From CAZWLY01 sp964634465 (GTDB lineage Bacteria > Desulfobacterota > Desulfarculia > G963662305): a stretch of DNA of 64,000 nt. How positions within the stretch are numbered: the first letter of the stretch is position 1; each line of letters opens with the position of its first letter. The position numbers and the translations under genes are program-made. The notes under the pieces were generated by a model. It saw only the letters and a list, made by a program, of their open reading frames with translations. It ran no database searches and was not told the DNA's origin. Shown here one piece after another: positions 43,241-52,465 of this stretch. The DNA is taken from NCBI GenBank assembly GCA_964634465.1, contig CAZWLY010000016.1, positions 13,406 to 77,405 of the forward strand. The letters run 5' to 3'.

Positions 43241-44762
43241 CTCCCGGACCATTCTGCTCAACGCCGCCGACAACGTGGCCGTGGCCTTGAGCGACCTTGC
43301 TCCCGGCGAGACGATCGAGCTGGACGGCGGCGCTCTTTCCGTCCGGGACGAGATCCCGGCCGGTCACAAGGCGGCCGTGGCCGACATCGGCGCCGGCGAG
43401 GCGGTTTACAAATACGGCCAGATCATCGGCTTCGCCTCGAAAGAGATCAAAGCCGGCCAGCACGTCCACACCCACAACCTGGCCATGGGCCGCTTCGGCC
43501 GCGACTACGCCGTCGGGGTCGACGCCCGCCCGACCGAGTACGTCGCCGAGGAGAGCCGGGCCGTCTTCGAGGGCTACTTGCGACCAGACGGCCGGGTGGG
43601 GATCCGCAACTACGTCGGCGTCCTGGCCTCGGTCAACTGCTCGGCCAGCGTCTGCCACTTCATCGCCGAGGCGTTCAAGGGTTCGGTCATGGACGAGTGG
43701 CCCAACGTGGACGGCGTCCTCGCCCTGGGCCACGGCCTGGGCTGCGGCATGGCCGTCGGCGGCGAGGGCCATCTGGTCTTGCAGCGCGCCCTGGCCGGCT
43801 TCGCCCGCCACCCCAACTTCGCCGGCGTTCTCGTCATCGGGTTGGGTTGCGAGGCCAACCAGGTCGAGGCCCTGGTCGCCGACCAGGGGCTGGAGATCGA
43901 CTTTAAGACCAGGGTGATGACCATTCAGGACCTCGGCGGGACCAGGGCGACGGTCGAGCGCGGCATAGACGCCGTCAAGGAGCTCTTGGCCGAAGCGGAC
44001 AAGGCCCGGCGACAAAGAGTTTCGGCCGGCGAACTGATCGTCGGCTTGGAGTGCGGCGGCTCGGACGCCTACTCCGGGATAACGGCCAATCCGGCCCTGG
44101 GCGCGGCGGCCGATCTCGTCGTCGCCCACGGCGGCACGGTTATTTTGAGCGAGACGCCGGAAATCTACGGCGCCGAGCACTTGCTTACCCGCCGGGCGGT
44201 GAGCAGGGAGGCGGCCGACAAGCTGATCGAGCGCATCCGTTGGTGGGAAGACTACACCGCCAGGCTGGGCGGCGAGATCAACAACAACCCCACCCCCGGC
44301 AACAAGGCCGGCGGGTTGACCACCATCCTGGAGAAATCCCTGGGCGCGGCGGCCAAGGGCGGCTCGACCAACCTCGTCGCCGTCTACGACTACGCCGAGC
44401 CGGTGACGGCCAAGGGGTTGGTCTTCATGGATACGCCGGGCTACGACATGGTCTCGATCACCGGCATGATCGCCGGCGGGGCCCATCTGATCTGCTTCAC
44501 CACCGGCCGGGGTACCGTCTGCGGCTCCAAGCCCGCCCCCAGTCTGAAGCTGGCCTCCAACAGCGCCATGTACGAACGTTTGACGGACGACATGGACTTC
44601 AACTGCGGAGCGGTCATCGACGGCGGGATCACGGTCGGGGAGATGGGCCGGGAGATCTTCGATCTGATTTTGGCCGCCGCCTCGGGCCGAAAGACCAAGA
44701 GCGAGGCGCAGGGCTTCGGCGATCACGAGTTCGTGCCCTGGCAGCTCGGGGCGGTGATGTGA
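43224..44762 (+). CDS. UxaA-family (altronate/galactarate-type) dehydratase
   Basis: The 512-aa product has an N-terminal SAF domain (about 10-90) and the large UxaA catalytic region: GYLRPDGRVGIRNYVGVL, SVNCSASVCH, GLGCEANQ, GLECGGSDAYSGITANPALG, NPTPGNKAGGLTTILEKSLG, and GRGTVCGSKPAPSLKLASN. The length equals full UxaA with both halves fused. Such enzymes dehydrate sugar acids (altronate, galactarate, sulpholactate relatives) to 2-keto-3-deoxy acids. The GntR regulator upstream and a second dehydratase and TRAP system downstream place it in sugar-acid catabolism; the exact acid is unknown. Confidence 0.88.
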   Translation: MSGWPSSRTILLNAADNVAVALSDLAPGETIELDGGALSVRDEIPAGHKAAVADIGAGEAVYKYGQIIGFASKEIKAGQHVHTHNLAMGRFGRDYAVGVDARPTEYVAEESRAVFEGYLRPDGRVGIRNYVGVLASVNCSASVCHFIAEAFKGSVMDEWPNVDGVLALGHGLGCGMAVGGEGHLVLQRALAGFARHPNFAGVLVIGLGCEANQVEALVADQGLEIDFKTRVMTIQDLGGTRATVERGIDAVKELLAEADKARRQRVSAGELIVGLECGGSDAYSGITANPALGAAADLVVAHGGTVILSETPEIYGAEHLLTRRAVSREAADKLIERIRWWEDYTARLGGEINNNPTPGNKAGGLTTILEKSLGAAAKGGSTNLVAVYDYAEPVTAKGLVFMDTPGYDMVSITGMIAGGAHLICFTTGRGTVCGSKPAPSLKLASNSAMYERLTDDMDFNCGAVIDGGITVGEMGREIFDLILAAASGRKTKSEAQGFGDHEFVPWQLGAVM

Positions 44763-44800
44763 CTCGCTCGACTCCCCGGCTTTGAGGAGAGGAGGTTTCG

Positions 44801-46459
44801 ATGCTTAGCGACCGGATCAAAAAAGGCCCCCAGCGGATAGCCCACCGTTCCCTGTTGAGGTCCCTCGGCCTGGACGATTACGACCTCGAGCGACCCTTCA
44901 TCGGCGTTGCCAACGGCTTCAACGAGATCATTCCCGGCCACCTCCATCTCCGCGATCTGGCCGAGGAGGTCAAGGCCGGCATCTACCAGGCCGGCGGGGT
45001 GCCGTTCGAGTTTCCCATGATCGGCGTCTGTGACGGCCTGGTGATGGGTCACGAGGGGATGCGCTACTCGCTTCCCAGCCGGGAGCTGATCGCCGACTCT
45101 CTCGAACTGATGGTTCGGGCCCACTGCTTCGACGGCCTGGTGATGATTGCCAACTGCGACAAGATCGACCCGGCCTGCCTGATGGCCGCCGCCAGGATCG
45201 ACCTGCCCTCGGTCATCGTCTCCGGCGGGGCGATGCTGCCCGGCCGCCGGGCCGGCCGGACGATCGACGTCTCCAACGTGTTCGAGGCGGCCGGCGAGTT
45301 GGCCGCCGGGAAGATCAGCGAGGAGGAGTGCCTGGCCGTGGAGATGGAGGCCTGTCCGACCTGCGGCTCCTGCGCCGGGCTGTTTACGGCCAACTCGATG
45401 AACTGCATGATCGAGGCCTTGGGCATGGGCCTGCCCTTCAACGGCACCATCCCCGGCCCCTATTCGGCCCGGCGGGTGTTGGCCCGCCGGTCGGGTCGGG
45501 CGGTGGTCGAACTGGTGAAGCGCGGCATCCGCCCCTCGGCGATTTTGACCCGCCAGGCGTTCTTGAACGCCATCACCGTGGACATGGCCATCGGCGGCTC
45601 GACCAACACCCTGCTCCACTTGATGGCCGCCGCCCAGGAGGCCGGGGTGGAGCTGACCCTGGACGACTTCGATCGGATAAGCCGCCGGACTCCCAACCTG
45701 TGCCGGATCACCCCTTCGGGTCATCATCGGATCGTAGACCTGCACCAGGCCGGCGGACTGCCGGCGATCATGACCCAGTTGGCCGGCCGGCGGCTGGTCG
45801 ATCTGTCCTGCCTGTCGGTGGTCGGGACCACCCTGGAGGAAGCCGTCGGCGGCTCGCCGGTGTTGGATCCGGAGGTGATCCGACCGATCGACAACCCTTA
45901 CACCGAGGAGGGCGGCCTGCTCATCCTGCGCGGCAACCTGGCCCCTAAGGGCGCGGTGATCAAGATCGCCGCCGTGGCCGAGGGCTGGAAGGGACACAAA
46001 GGACCGGCCCGGGTCTTCGACGGCGAGGAGGCGGCGGCCGACTTCGTCTTCCAGGGCGGGGCCGAAGCCGGTCAGGTGCTCGTCATCCGCAACGAGGGCC
46101 CCAAGGGCGGGCCGGGCATGCGCGAGATGCTGGCCCTGACCTCGGCCTTGGCCGGCATGGGCCTGAGTGACGAGGTGCTGCTGGTCACCGACGGCCGCTT
46201 CTCCGGGGCCTCCCGCGGCACCTCGGTGGGTCACGTCGCGCCCGAGGCGGTCTCCGGCGGGCCCATCGCCGCGGTCAGGGACGGCGATGTCGTCGAACTG
46301 GATCTCGACCGCCGGGAGCTCAACCTGCTCGTCGATGCGGACGAGATCGAGGCCCGGCTCAAGGACTATCGGCCGCCCCAAAAGGACCTGCCCGGCCTGT
46401 TGAGACGCTACGCGGCCAACGTGGCCGGAGCGGACAAGGGCGCGGTCTGGAGATCGTGA
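44801..46459 (+). CDS. IlvD/Edd-family dehydratase
   Basis: The 552-aa product belongs to the dihydroxy-acid/sugar-acid dehydratase family. FPMIGVCDGLVMGHEGMRYS, IANCDKIDPACLMAAARI and MEACPTCGSCAGLFTANSMN carry the Fe-S and Mg-site residues, and VTDGRFSGASRGTSVGH is the C-terminal signature. The N-terminal NEIIPGHLHLRDLAE form is usual in a large IlvD subgroup. Because it sits between a UxaA-type dehydratase and a LarA-like gene under a GntR regulator, a sugar-acid substrate is more likely than valine biosynthesis. GGAGAGGAGG precedes ATG 44801. Confidence 0.88.
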   Translation: MLSDRIKKGPQRIAHRSLLRSLGLDDYDLERPFIGVANGFNEIIPGHLHLRDLAEEVKAGIYQAGGVPFEFPMIGVCDGLVMGHEGMRYSLPSRELIADSLELMVRAHCFDGLVMIANCDKIDPACLMAAARIDLPSVIVSGGAMLPGRRAGRTIDVSNVFEAAGELAAGKISEEECLAVEMEACPTCGSCAGLFTANSMNCMIEALGMGLPFNGTIPGPYSARRVLARRSGRAVVELVKRGIRPSAILTRQAFLNAITVDMAIGGSTNTLLHLMAAAQEAGVELTLDDFDRISRRTPNLCRITPSGHHRIVDLHQAGGLPAIMTQLAGRRLVDLSCLSVVGTTLEEAVGGSPVLDPEVIRPIDNPYTEEGGLLILRGNLAPKGAVIKIAAVAEGWKGHKGPARVFDGEEAAADFVFQGGAEAGQVLVIRNEGPKGGPGMREMLALTSALAGMGLSDEVLLVTDGRFSGASRGTSVGHVAPEAVSGGPIAAVRDGDVVELDLDRRELNLLVDADEIEARLKDYRPPQKDLPGLLRRYAANVAGADKGAVWRS

Positions 46460-46478
46460 GGTTTTCAGGAAGCAGGCG

Positions 46479-47744
46479 ATGGAGTATCCCCGCTTCGGCA
46501 TAATCCGACAGATCTTCCCTCAACATCCAGAGCCCGACCCGGCGGCCTGGCTGGACGAGGAACTGAGGCGCACCGGCCTCTTGGAGCCCGTCCAGCCCGG
46601 CCAAAGGGTCCTGATCACCGCCGGCAGTCGGGGCATCGAGTCCAAACCGGCCGTTCTGGCCGCGCTCACCGAGCGGATAAAGGCCAAGGGCGGCCGGCCG
46701 ATGATCTTTCCGGCCATGGGTTCCCACGGCGGGGCGAGGGCGGCCGGCCAGGTGGACGTTCTGGCCCACCTGGGCGTGACCGAAAAGAGCGTGGGCGCGC
46801 CGATCTACACCGGCTGGGAGAGCGTTCAGATCGGGAGGGCCGACACGGGCGTGGCGGTCTTCGTCGATCGAGCGGCGGCCGAGGCGGACCACATCGTCCT
46901 GGTGAACAGGATCAAGGAGCACACCGACTACATCGGGACCACCGAGTCGGGGCTGATAAAGATCGCCGTCATCGGTCTGGGCCGCCAGCCCCTGGCCGAA
47001 GTGATGCACCGCCAGGCGATCAACATCGGCTACCAGAAATCGATCCACTCTCTGGCCCGGGTGCTTCTGGAGAGGCTCAACATCCTGGGCGGAATCGCTC
47101 TCCTGGAGGATCACCACAACCGATTGAGAAGATTGGAGGCGGTCCCGGCGGCCGAGTTATTCGTCCGGGAACCGAAGCTTTTGGCCGAGTCCCAACGGTT
47201 CAAGCCCAAGCTGCCGTTCAGCGACCTGGATCTGTTGATCGTGGACGAGATCGGCAAGGAGATCTCGGGCACGGGAGCCGACACCAAGGTCGTGGGGCGG
47301 ATCATGAACCGTTTCGAGGCGGAGTGCGCCGAGCCCAAAATCAAGCGGCTGGTCATCCTGGACCTGTCGGCCGGCACCTACGGCAACGCCATCGGCGTCG
47401 GCCTGGCCGACTACACCACCCGCAACTTGGTGGACAAGATGGATGTCGAGGCCACGGCAGTCAACTGCATCACCGGCTCCCGCCCCGAGCTGGGACGGGT
47501 CCCCATCGCGCTCGGAAGCGACCGGGAGGCGGTGGAGGCGGCTTTGAACACGCTCGGTTTGTGGACGCCCGAGACGATCAGGGCGGCCTGGATCGCCAAC
47601 ACCAAGCGGCTCGATCGGCTGGCCGTATCAGCCGCTCTCATCGAGGCGGTCCGGCAGCGCGACGAGATCGAGATCGAGGGCGAACTGTTCGATCTGCCCT
47701 TCAACGACCGAGGCGACCTGGCCAGGTTGGAGCGCCTCCTCTAG
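46479..47744 (+). CDS. LarA-N-like (DUF2088) protein, possible nickel-dependent racemase/epimerase relative
   Basis: The 421-aa product resembles the lactate racemase N-domain superfamily: VLITAGSRGIESKPAVLAAL, PMIFPAMGSHGGARAAGQVDVL, and VNRIKEHTDYIG followed by ESGLIKIAVIGLGR, where a lysine occupies the position of the cofactor-attached lysine of LarA. The C-terminal part is distinct from the classical LarA C-domain. No larB, larC or larE is encoded nearby, so dependence on the nickel-pincer cofactor is uncertain. As the last enzyme before the TRAP genes it may racemise or epimerise the 2-hydroxy acid imported by the operon. Confidence 0.75.
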   Translation: MEYPRFGIIRQIFPQHPEPDPAAWLDEELRRTGLLEPVQPGQRVLITAGSRGIESKPAVLAALTERIKAKGGRPMIFPAMGSHGGARAAGQVDVLAHLGVTEKSVGAPIYTGWESVQIGRADTGVAVFVDRAAAEADHIVLVNRIKEHTDYIGTTESGLIKIAVIGLGRQPLAEVMHRQAINIGYQKSIHSLARVLLERLNILGGIALLEDHHNRLRRLEAVPAAELFVREPKLLAESQRFKPKLPFSDLDLLIVDEIGKEISGTGADTKVVGRIMNRFEAECAEPKIKRLVILDLSAGTYGNAIGVGLADYTTRNLVDKMDVEATAVNCITGSRPELGRVPIALGSDREAVEAALNTLGLWTPETIRAAWIANTKRLDRLAVSAALIEAVRQRDEIEIEGELFDLPFNDRGDLARLERLL

Positions 47745-47816
47745 ACGCCGTTCCCATCGCTTTCGGCGGCGGGCGAGGTAGGTACTGGGCGGCGGGGCCG
47801 CCAATAAAGGAGTCAA

Positions 47817-47844
47817 CGGCGGTCATGACCGCCGATGGGTTTTT
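47817..47844 (+). terminator. Possible internal terminator/attenuator before dctP
   Basis: CGGCGGT, loop CATG and ACCGCCG (47817-47834) form a 7-bp perfect stem followed by ATGGGTTTTT. It lies between the LarA-like gene and dctP, so it could partially separate enzyme and transporter expression. Confidence 0.6.
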
Positions 47845-47896
47845 ACGATGGCGTAAACACCCTTGCTGGACAACCTTTAACGGAGGGAGAGTGGAC

Positions 47897-48970
47897 ATGA
47901 AAAGAGTCAGACTCACAGCCGTGATGGCGGCGCTGGTCCTGGTCGCAGTCCTGGTCGCCGGACCGGCCATGGCCAAGGTCCTGATCAAGACCCAGAGCCT
48001 CTACAGCACCAGCCTGCCGGTCCTGGGCGAGGCCATCCCCTGGTTCGCCAAATCGGTCAAGGAGGCCAGCGGCGGCGAGGTGATCTTCAAGATCTACGAG
48101 CCGGGCAAGCTGGTCGCTCCCAAGGAGATCCTGGAGTCGGTCTCCAAGAAGAGGGTCGCCGCCGGCTACGCCTCGGCTGGTTTCTGGCAGGGCAAGATCC
48201 CGGCCGCGGCGCTGTTCTCGGCCATCCCCTTCGGCCCGGAGGCGGACGAATACCTGGCCTGGATGTTCTACGGCAACGGGCTCAAGCTCTACCAGGAGAT
48301 GTACGACTCCAACGGCTACAACGTCAAGGTCTTGCCTCTGGCCATCATCTCTCCGGAGACCTCGGGCTGGTTCAACAAAGAGATCAAGACGGTCGATGAC
48401 TTGAAGGGCCTCAAGATGCGCTTCTTCGGCCTGGGCGGCCGGGTCATGGAAAAGCTGGGCGTCAACGTCACCCTGACCGCCCCCGGCGAGGTCTTCCCGG
48501 CTCTGGAGAAGGGCGCCATCGACGCCACCGAGTTCTCCATGCCCTCCCTGGACCGGAAGATGGGTTTCTACAAGGTGGCCAAGTACAACTACTATCCCGG
48601 CTGGCACCAGCAGGCGACCTTTACCGAGCTCATCATCAACAAGGACGTCTGGAACAAGCTCAGCCCGGCCAACCGGAAGCTGATCGAGATGTGCACCATG
48701 GCCAGCCTGGTCAACTCCCTGGCTCTCGGCGAGGCCACCCAGGGCGTCATCATCGGCGAGAACGCCAAGAAGTTCGGCGTCAAGAACCGCTACTGGTCGC
48801 CCGAAATCCTGGCCGCCTACAAGAAGGCCTGGGACGAGGTGGTGGCTGAGATGTCGGCCAAGGACCCGCTCTTCAAGAAAGTCTGGGACGATCTGTCCAA
48901 GTTCCGGGCCGACTACGCCAACTGGGCGGCGGTGGGCTTCCTGCCCCGACCCAAGCCGCCGAAGGACTAA
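47897..48970 (+). CDS. dctP: TRAP transporter solute-binding protein (DctP), sugar-acid operon
   Basis: The 357-aa product has a signal peptide (about 26 residues, ending AMAK) and DctP features: LGEAIPWFAKSVKEASGGEV near the mature start, GWFNKEIKTVDDLKGLKMRF, GGRVMEKLGVNVTLTAPGEV and ALEKGAIDATEFSMPS. GGAGGGAG precedes ATG 47897; a longer frame upstream is not homologous. It supplies substrate to the DctQM pair encoded next. Operon context with two sugar-acid-type dehydratases suggests an aldonate, aldarate or related hydroxy acid. Confidence 0.92.
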   Translation: MKRVRLTAVMAALVLVAVLVAGPAMAKVLIKTQSLYSTSLPVLGEAIPWFAKSVKEASGGEVIFKIYEPGKLVAPKEILESVSKKRVAAGYASAGFWQGKIPAAALFSAIPFGPEADEYLAWMFYGNGLKLYQEMYDSNGYNVKVLPLAIISPETSGWFNKEIKTVDDLKGLKMRFFGLGGRVMEKLGVNVTLTAPGEVFPALEKGAIDATEFSMPSLDRKMGFYKVAKYNYYPGWHQQATFTELIINKDVWNKLSPANRKLIEMCTMASLVNSLALGEATQGVIIGENAKKFGVKNRYWSPEILAAYKKAWDEVVAEMSAKDPLFKKVWDDLSKFRADYANWAAVGFLPRPKPPKD

Positions 48971-49008
48971 CCGGCCGACCTGAGCCGAGCCAAGCCGACA
49001 ACCCGGCT

Positions 49009-49042
49009 GCGGGGAGGGGCGGTCTGGTCCGCCCCCTCCCGC
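49009..49042 (+). promoter_or_regulatory. Intercistronic hairpin between dctP and dctQ (second TRAP operon)
   Basis: GCGGGGAGGGGCGG (49009-49022) pairs with CCGCCCCCTCCCGC (49029-49042) around loop TCTGGT, with a two-base internal mismatch. It lies 38 nt after the dctP stop, the same place as in the other TRAP operon. Confidence 0.7.
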
Positions 49043-49077
49043 GGCCGCAAGCCGCGATCGGTTTCGAGGAGATTCGG

Positions 49078-49614
49078 ATGAGCCGCTCCAGTTCCGCCAA
49101 TCAAAAGCTTCCCGGTCCCAAGTTTTCAGTCCTGGTCGATACGATCATCGCCAAGTTCTGCCGAGCCCTGGCCTGGCTCAACGTGGTTCTGGCCGCCTTG
49201 ATTCTGCTCCAGGTCGTCTTGCGCTACGCCTTCGGCCAGGGATTGGTGATCTTCGAAGAGTTGCAGTGGCACCTCTATGCCGTGTGCATGCTCTTCGGCG
49301 TCTCCTACGCCGTCGTCACCGGAGCGCACATCCGACTGGACCTCCTCCATCGCAACTTCAGCCTCAAGACCAAGGAAAGAATAGAGTTTTTCGGTATCCT
49401 TTTGTTTCTAATGCCGATGATAATCATCGTTTTCATCCACAGCTTGGACTTTGTCTACGACTCCTGGCGGGTCAGCGAGCGCTCCGACTCGCCCCTCGGT
49501 CTGCCGGCCCGCTGGCTGATCAAGGGGGCCATTCCGGCCAGCATGATCGTGCTCTTTCTGGCCGCCCTGTCCCGGATGGTCCGGGCCGCCGTTTACGCCT
49601 TCAAGAAAGAGTGA
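49078..49614 (+). CDS. dctQ: TRAP transporter small permease (DctQ)
   Basis: The 178-aa protein has four membrane helices and DctQ features: ALILLQVVLRYAFGQGLVIFEELQ read in parts, VSYAVVTGAHIRLDLLHRNF, and a C-terminal helix pair. A charged N-terminal extension precedes the first helix. GAGGAG lies upstream of ATG 49078, and dctM follows after 12 nt. Confidence 0.92.
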   Translation: MSRSSSANQKLPGPKFSVLVDTIIAKFCRALAWLNVVLAALILLQVVLRYAFGQGLVIFEELQWHLYAVCMLFGVSYAVVTGAHIRLDLLHRNFSLKTKERIEFFGILLFLMPMIIIVFIHSLDFVYDSWRVSERSDSPLGLPARWLIKGAIPASMIVLFLAALSRMVRAAVYAFKKE

Positions 49615-49626
49615 TGGGGGTCTGAC

Positions 49627-51012
49627 GTGGAAGCCAACGACATCCTGGTCATCTTGATGTTCCTGACCTTCATTGGGTTCCTGTTCACCGGTTTCCCCAT
49701 CGCCTTCGTCCTGGCCGGCACGGCGATGCTCTTCACCCTGGTCGGGTATCTCTCCGATATCTATCTCGGCACCATCACCGGCCTCAGTTTCAACGAGATC
49801 GGGATGATCACCAACCGAATCTTCACTCTGATGGAGAATTGGATCCTGGTGGCGGTGCCGATGTTCATCTTCATGGGCTTGATGCTGGATCGCTCCGGCA
49901 TTGCCGAGCGGATGATGAAATCGATGCAGAACCTCTTCGGCAAGGTCCACGGCGGCCTGGCCGTCACCGTGGCCGTGATCGGCATCATCCTGGCCGCCTC
50001 GACCGGCATCATCGGGGCCTCGGTGGTCCTGTTGGGCTTCTTGTCGTTGCCGGCCATGCTCAACCAGGGCTACGACAAGGCCCTGGCCACGGGCACCATC
50101 GCCGCCTCGGGCACCTTGGGGATTCTCATCCCGCCCAGCATCATGCTGGTCATCATGTCCGACCAGCTCAGCCTGGCCGTGGGCGACCTGTTCATGGGAG
50201 CGCTGATTCCGGGCGTGATCCTGGGTTTCCTCTACATTCTCTACATCGTCATCTACGGCCTGATCAAACCCCAGGCCGCCCCGCTCTCGCCCGACCGGAA
50301 GCCGCTTTCCTGGAAGGTGTTGCTCGAGGTGCTCAAGACCATCATCCCGCCGGCGGCGCTGATTCTGGCCGTGCTGGGCTCCATCTTCGCCGGCGTGGCC
50401 ACGCCCACCGAGGCCAGCGGCGTCGGGGCGCTGGGGGCGACGATCCTGGCCGCGCTCAACAAAAAGCTGAGCTGGAAGGTGGTCAAGGAGGTGGCCGTCG
50501 ATACCTTCAACACCGTCGGCTACATCTTCGGCATCTTTATCGGCGCCACCTGCTTCGCCCTGGTCTTGAGGCTCTTGGGCGGTGACGAGTTCATCGAGGC
50601 GGCCCTGACCAGCCTGCCGCTGGGTCCCTACGGGGTGATGACCGTCATTCTGGCCTCGGTGTTCCTGCTGGGTTTCTTTCTGGACTGGATCGAAATCTGC
50701 CTCATCGTCCTGCCGCTCTTGGCCCCGGTGGTCAAGTCGCTGGGCATCCATATCGAGACCGGCGGTCTGGTGGAGAGCCCGGAGCTGGTCTGGTTCGCCG
50801 TGCTGGTCGCGGTCAGCCTCCAGACATCGTTTTTGACGCCGCCGGTGGGCTTCGCCATCTTCTTCCTGATGGGGACCTCGCCGCCCGAGGTGAAGCTCTT
50901 GGATATCTACAAGGGCGTCGTGCCCTTCGTCATCCTCCAGCTCATCGGCCTGACCCTGGTGGCCATCTGGCCGCAACTGGTCATCTGGCTGCCCATGGTC
51001 GCCTACGGTTAG
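49627..51012 (+). CDS. dctM: TRAP transporter large permease (DctM)
   Basis: The 461-aa polytopic permease has the family blocks GFPIAFVLAGTAMLF, ASTGIIGASVVLLGFLSLPAML, SGTLGILIPPSIMLVIM, PTEASGVGALGA and FLTPPVGFAIFFLMG. It starts at GTG 49627 after GGGGGTCTG. Length is at the upper end for DctM because of an extended loop region after GLIKPQAAPLSPDRKPL. It completes the second TRAP system of the window. Confidence 0.94.
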   Translation: MEANDILVILMFLTFIGFLFTGFPIAFVLAGTAMLFTLVGYLSDIYLGTITGLSFNEIGMITNRIFTLMENWILVAVPMFIFMGLMLDRSGIAERMMKSMQNLFGKVHGGLAVTVAVIGIILAASTGIIGASVVLLGFLSLPAMLNQGYDKALATGTIAASGTLGILIPPSIMLVIMSDQLSLAVGDLFMGALIPGVILGFLYILYIVIYGLIKPQAAPLSPDRKPLSWKVLLEVLKTIIPPAALILAVLGSIFAGVATPTEASGVGALGATILAALNKKLSWKVVKEVAVDTFNTVGYIFGIFIGATCFALVLRLLGGDEFIEAALTSLPLGPYGVMTVILASVFLLGFFLDWIEICLIVLPLLAPVVKSLGIHIETGGLVESPELVWFAVLVAVSLQTSFLTPPVGFAIFFLMGTSPPEVKLLDIYKGVVPFVILQLIGLTLVAIWPQLVIWLPMVAYG

Positions 51013-51089
51013 CGCTTCGGAGAGCGGCGAGCCTCGCCTTCGCCCGGGGCGATAGCGCGTAAGGACGGTCATCGAGATGGCGTCGAGTG

Positions 51090-51132
51090 GCCGCGGGGCC
51101 GAAGCGCCTGGCGGCGCCCTCGGCCCCGCGGC
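51090..51132. terminator. Strong two-part hairpin between convergent dctM and phoH genes
   Basis: GCCGCGGGGCCGA (51090-51102) and TCGGCCCCGCGGC (51120-51132) form a perfect 13-bp stem enclosing an inner GCGCC/GGCGC stem with loop TGGC. There is no T tract on either side, so bidirectional termination is inferred from position and stem strength. Confidence 0.6.
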
Positions 51133-51163
51133 GAGGCTCACCCGGAAAGCGAGGCCCGATCGT

Positions 51164-52465
51164 TTACAACAGCTCCGCCGCCAGTTCGGCCACCAGCGAG
51201 CGCTCGCCCTTGATCAAGGTCACGTGGCCGGAGATCTCCTCGTCCTTGAGGCGCTCGACCAGATAGGTCAAGCCGTTGGACGAGGCGTCCAGATAGGGAT
51301 GGTCGATCTGCTCCGGGTCGCCGGTGAAGACGATCTTGGTCCCCTCGCCGACCCGGGTGATCAGGGTCTTGACCATGTGCGGGGTCAGGTTTTGGGCTTC
51401 GTCGCAGACGATGAACTGGTTGGGAATGGACCGGCCCCGGATGTAGGTCAACGCCTCCATCTCCAACAAGCCCATCTCCTTCAAGTGCTCCTGGATGCCT
51501 TTCGGGTCCTCGGCCTTGGAGAAGATGTACTCCATGTTGTCGAACAGCGGCTGCATCCAGGGGCGAAGCTTCTCTTCCTTGCCGCCGGGCAGATAGCCCA
51601 GGTCCTCGCCCATGGGCGTCACCGGGCGGGTGATCAACAGGCGGCCGTAGGCGCCCGCTTCCATGACTTGTTCTAGGCCGGCGGCCACGGCCAAAAGCGT
51701 CTTGCCCGTGCCGGCCCGACCGGCCAGGGTGACCACCTGGACCGACTCGTCCAGAAGCAGTTCCATGGCGAACTGCTGCTCCTTGTTGCGGGCCTTGATT
51801 CCCGAGACCACGGCCTGGCCGTTGTTCAGTTGGACCAGATGGCCGTCCTTGACCCGGGCCAGCGCCGACTGGGATGGATTGGAGGAATTCTTCAAGATGA
51901 AGAACTGGTTGGGCTTGACCGGCTCATCGGGGTTGAGTTCCAGGCCGCCGTTCTGGTAGAAGGCGGACATCTCCTGGCTGGAGATCATCAGCTCGCCGAC
52001 GCCGGTGTAGAGGCGCTCGTAGTCGATCTTGTCGTTGTAGAAATCCTCGGAGGCGATGCCGACCACGTCGGCCTTGATGCGAAGGTTGAGGTCCTTGGTG
52101 ACCAGGACCACCTTGTCGCCGTTCTCTTCCTGGAGGCAGAGGCAGACGGCCAGGATGAGGTTGTCGGGCTTGTTCTGATCGACGCCGGGCGGCAGCTTGG
52201 CGAAGTCCTGGTGGTTCAATTCGATCCGCAGCTCGCCGCCGTTGGGCAACTCGATGCCGTCGGACAGCCGGCCCTGGAATCGCAACTCGTCCAGCATCCG
52301 GGAGACGACCCGGGCGTTGCGGCCGACGTCATCGTGGCGGCGCTTCTGGTCGTCCAGCTCCTCGATGACCAGCAGGGGTATGACGACCTTGTTGTCCTCG
52401 AAGGCGTAGAGGGCGTTGGGGTTGTGGAGCAGAATATTGGTGTCCAGAACATAGGTCTTTCTCAT
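51164..52465 (-). CDS. PhoH-family ATPase with N-terminal PIN domain (PhoH2 type)
   Basis: The 433-aa product fuses a PIN RNase domain (about 1-140; YVLDTNILLHNP with the first acidic residue, VIEELDDQKR, LVTKDLNLRIKA) to a PhoH ATPase (about 215-433; Walker A LAGRAGTGKTLLA, LITRPVTPMGEDLGYLPG, and Walker B FIVCDEAQNLTPH). PhoH2 proteins are ATP-dependent RNA helicase/ribonucleases, related to YlaK. ATG 52465 follows GGGAG. No operon partner is visible; it is convergent with dctM. Confidence 0.92.
   Translation of the reverse strand: MRKTYVLDTNILLHNPNALYAFEDNKVVIPLLVIEELDDQKRRHDDVGRNARVVSRMLDELRFQGRLSDGIELPNGGELRIELNHQDFAKLPPGVDQNKPDNLILAVCLCLQEENGDKVVLVTKDLNLRIKADVVGIASEDFYNDKIDYERLYTGVGELMISSQEMSAFYQNGGLELNPDEPVKPNQFFILKNSSNPSQSALARVKDGHLVQLNNGQAVVSGIKARNKEQQFAMELLLDESVQVVTLAGRAGTGKTLLAVAAGLEQVMEAGAYGRLLITRPVTPMGEDLGYLPGGKEEKLRPWMQPLFDNMEYIFSKAEDPKGIQEHLKEMGLLEMEALTYIRGRSIPNQFIVCDEAQNLTPHMVKTLITRVGEGTKIVFTGDPEQIDHPYLDASSNGLTYLVERLKDEEISGHVTLIKGERSLVAELAAELL

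Noticed and set aside
44801..46459. Loss of an Fe-S ligand (PGH instead of PCN) in the IlvD-like protein
   Set aside because: The PGH form is normal in a large IlvD subgroup, so it is not an anomaly.
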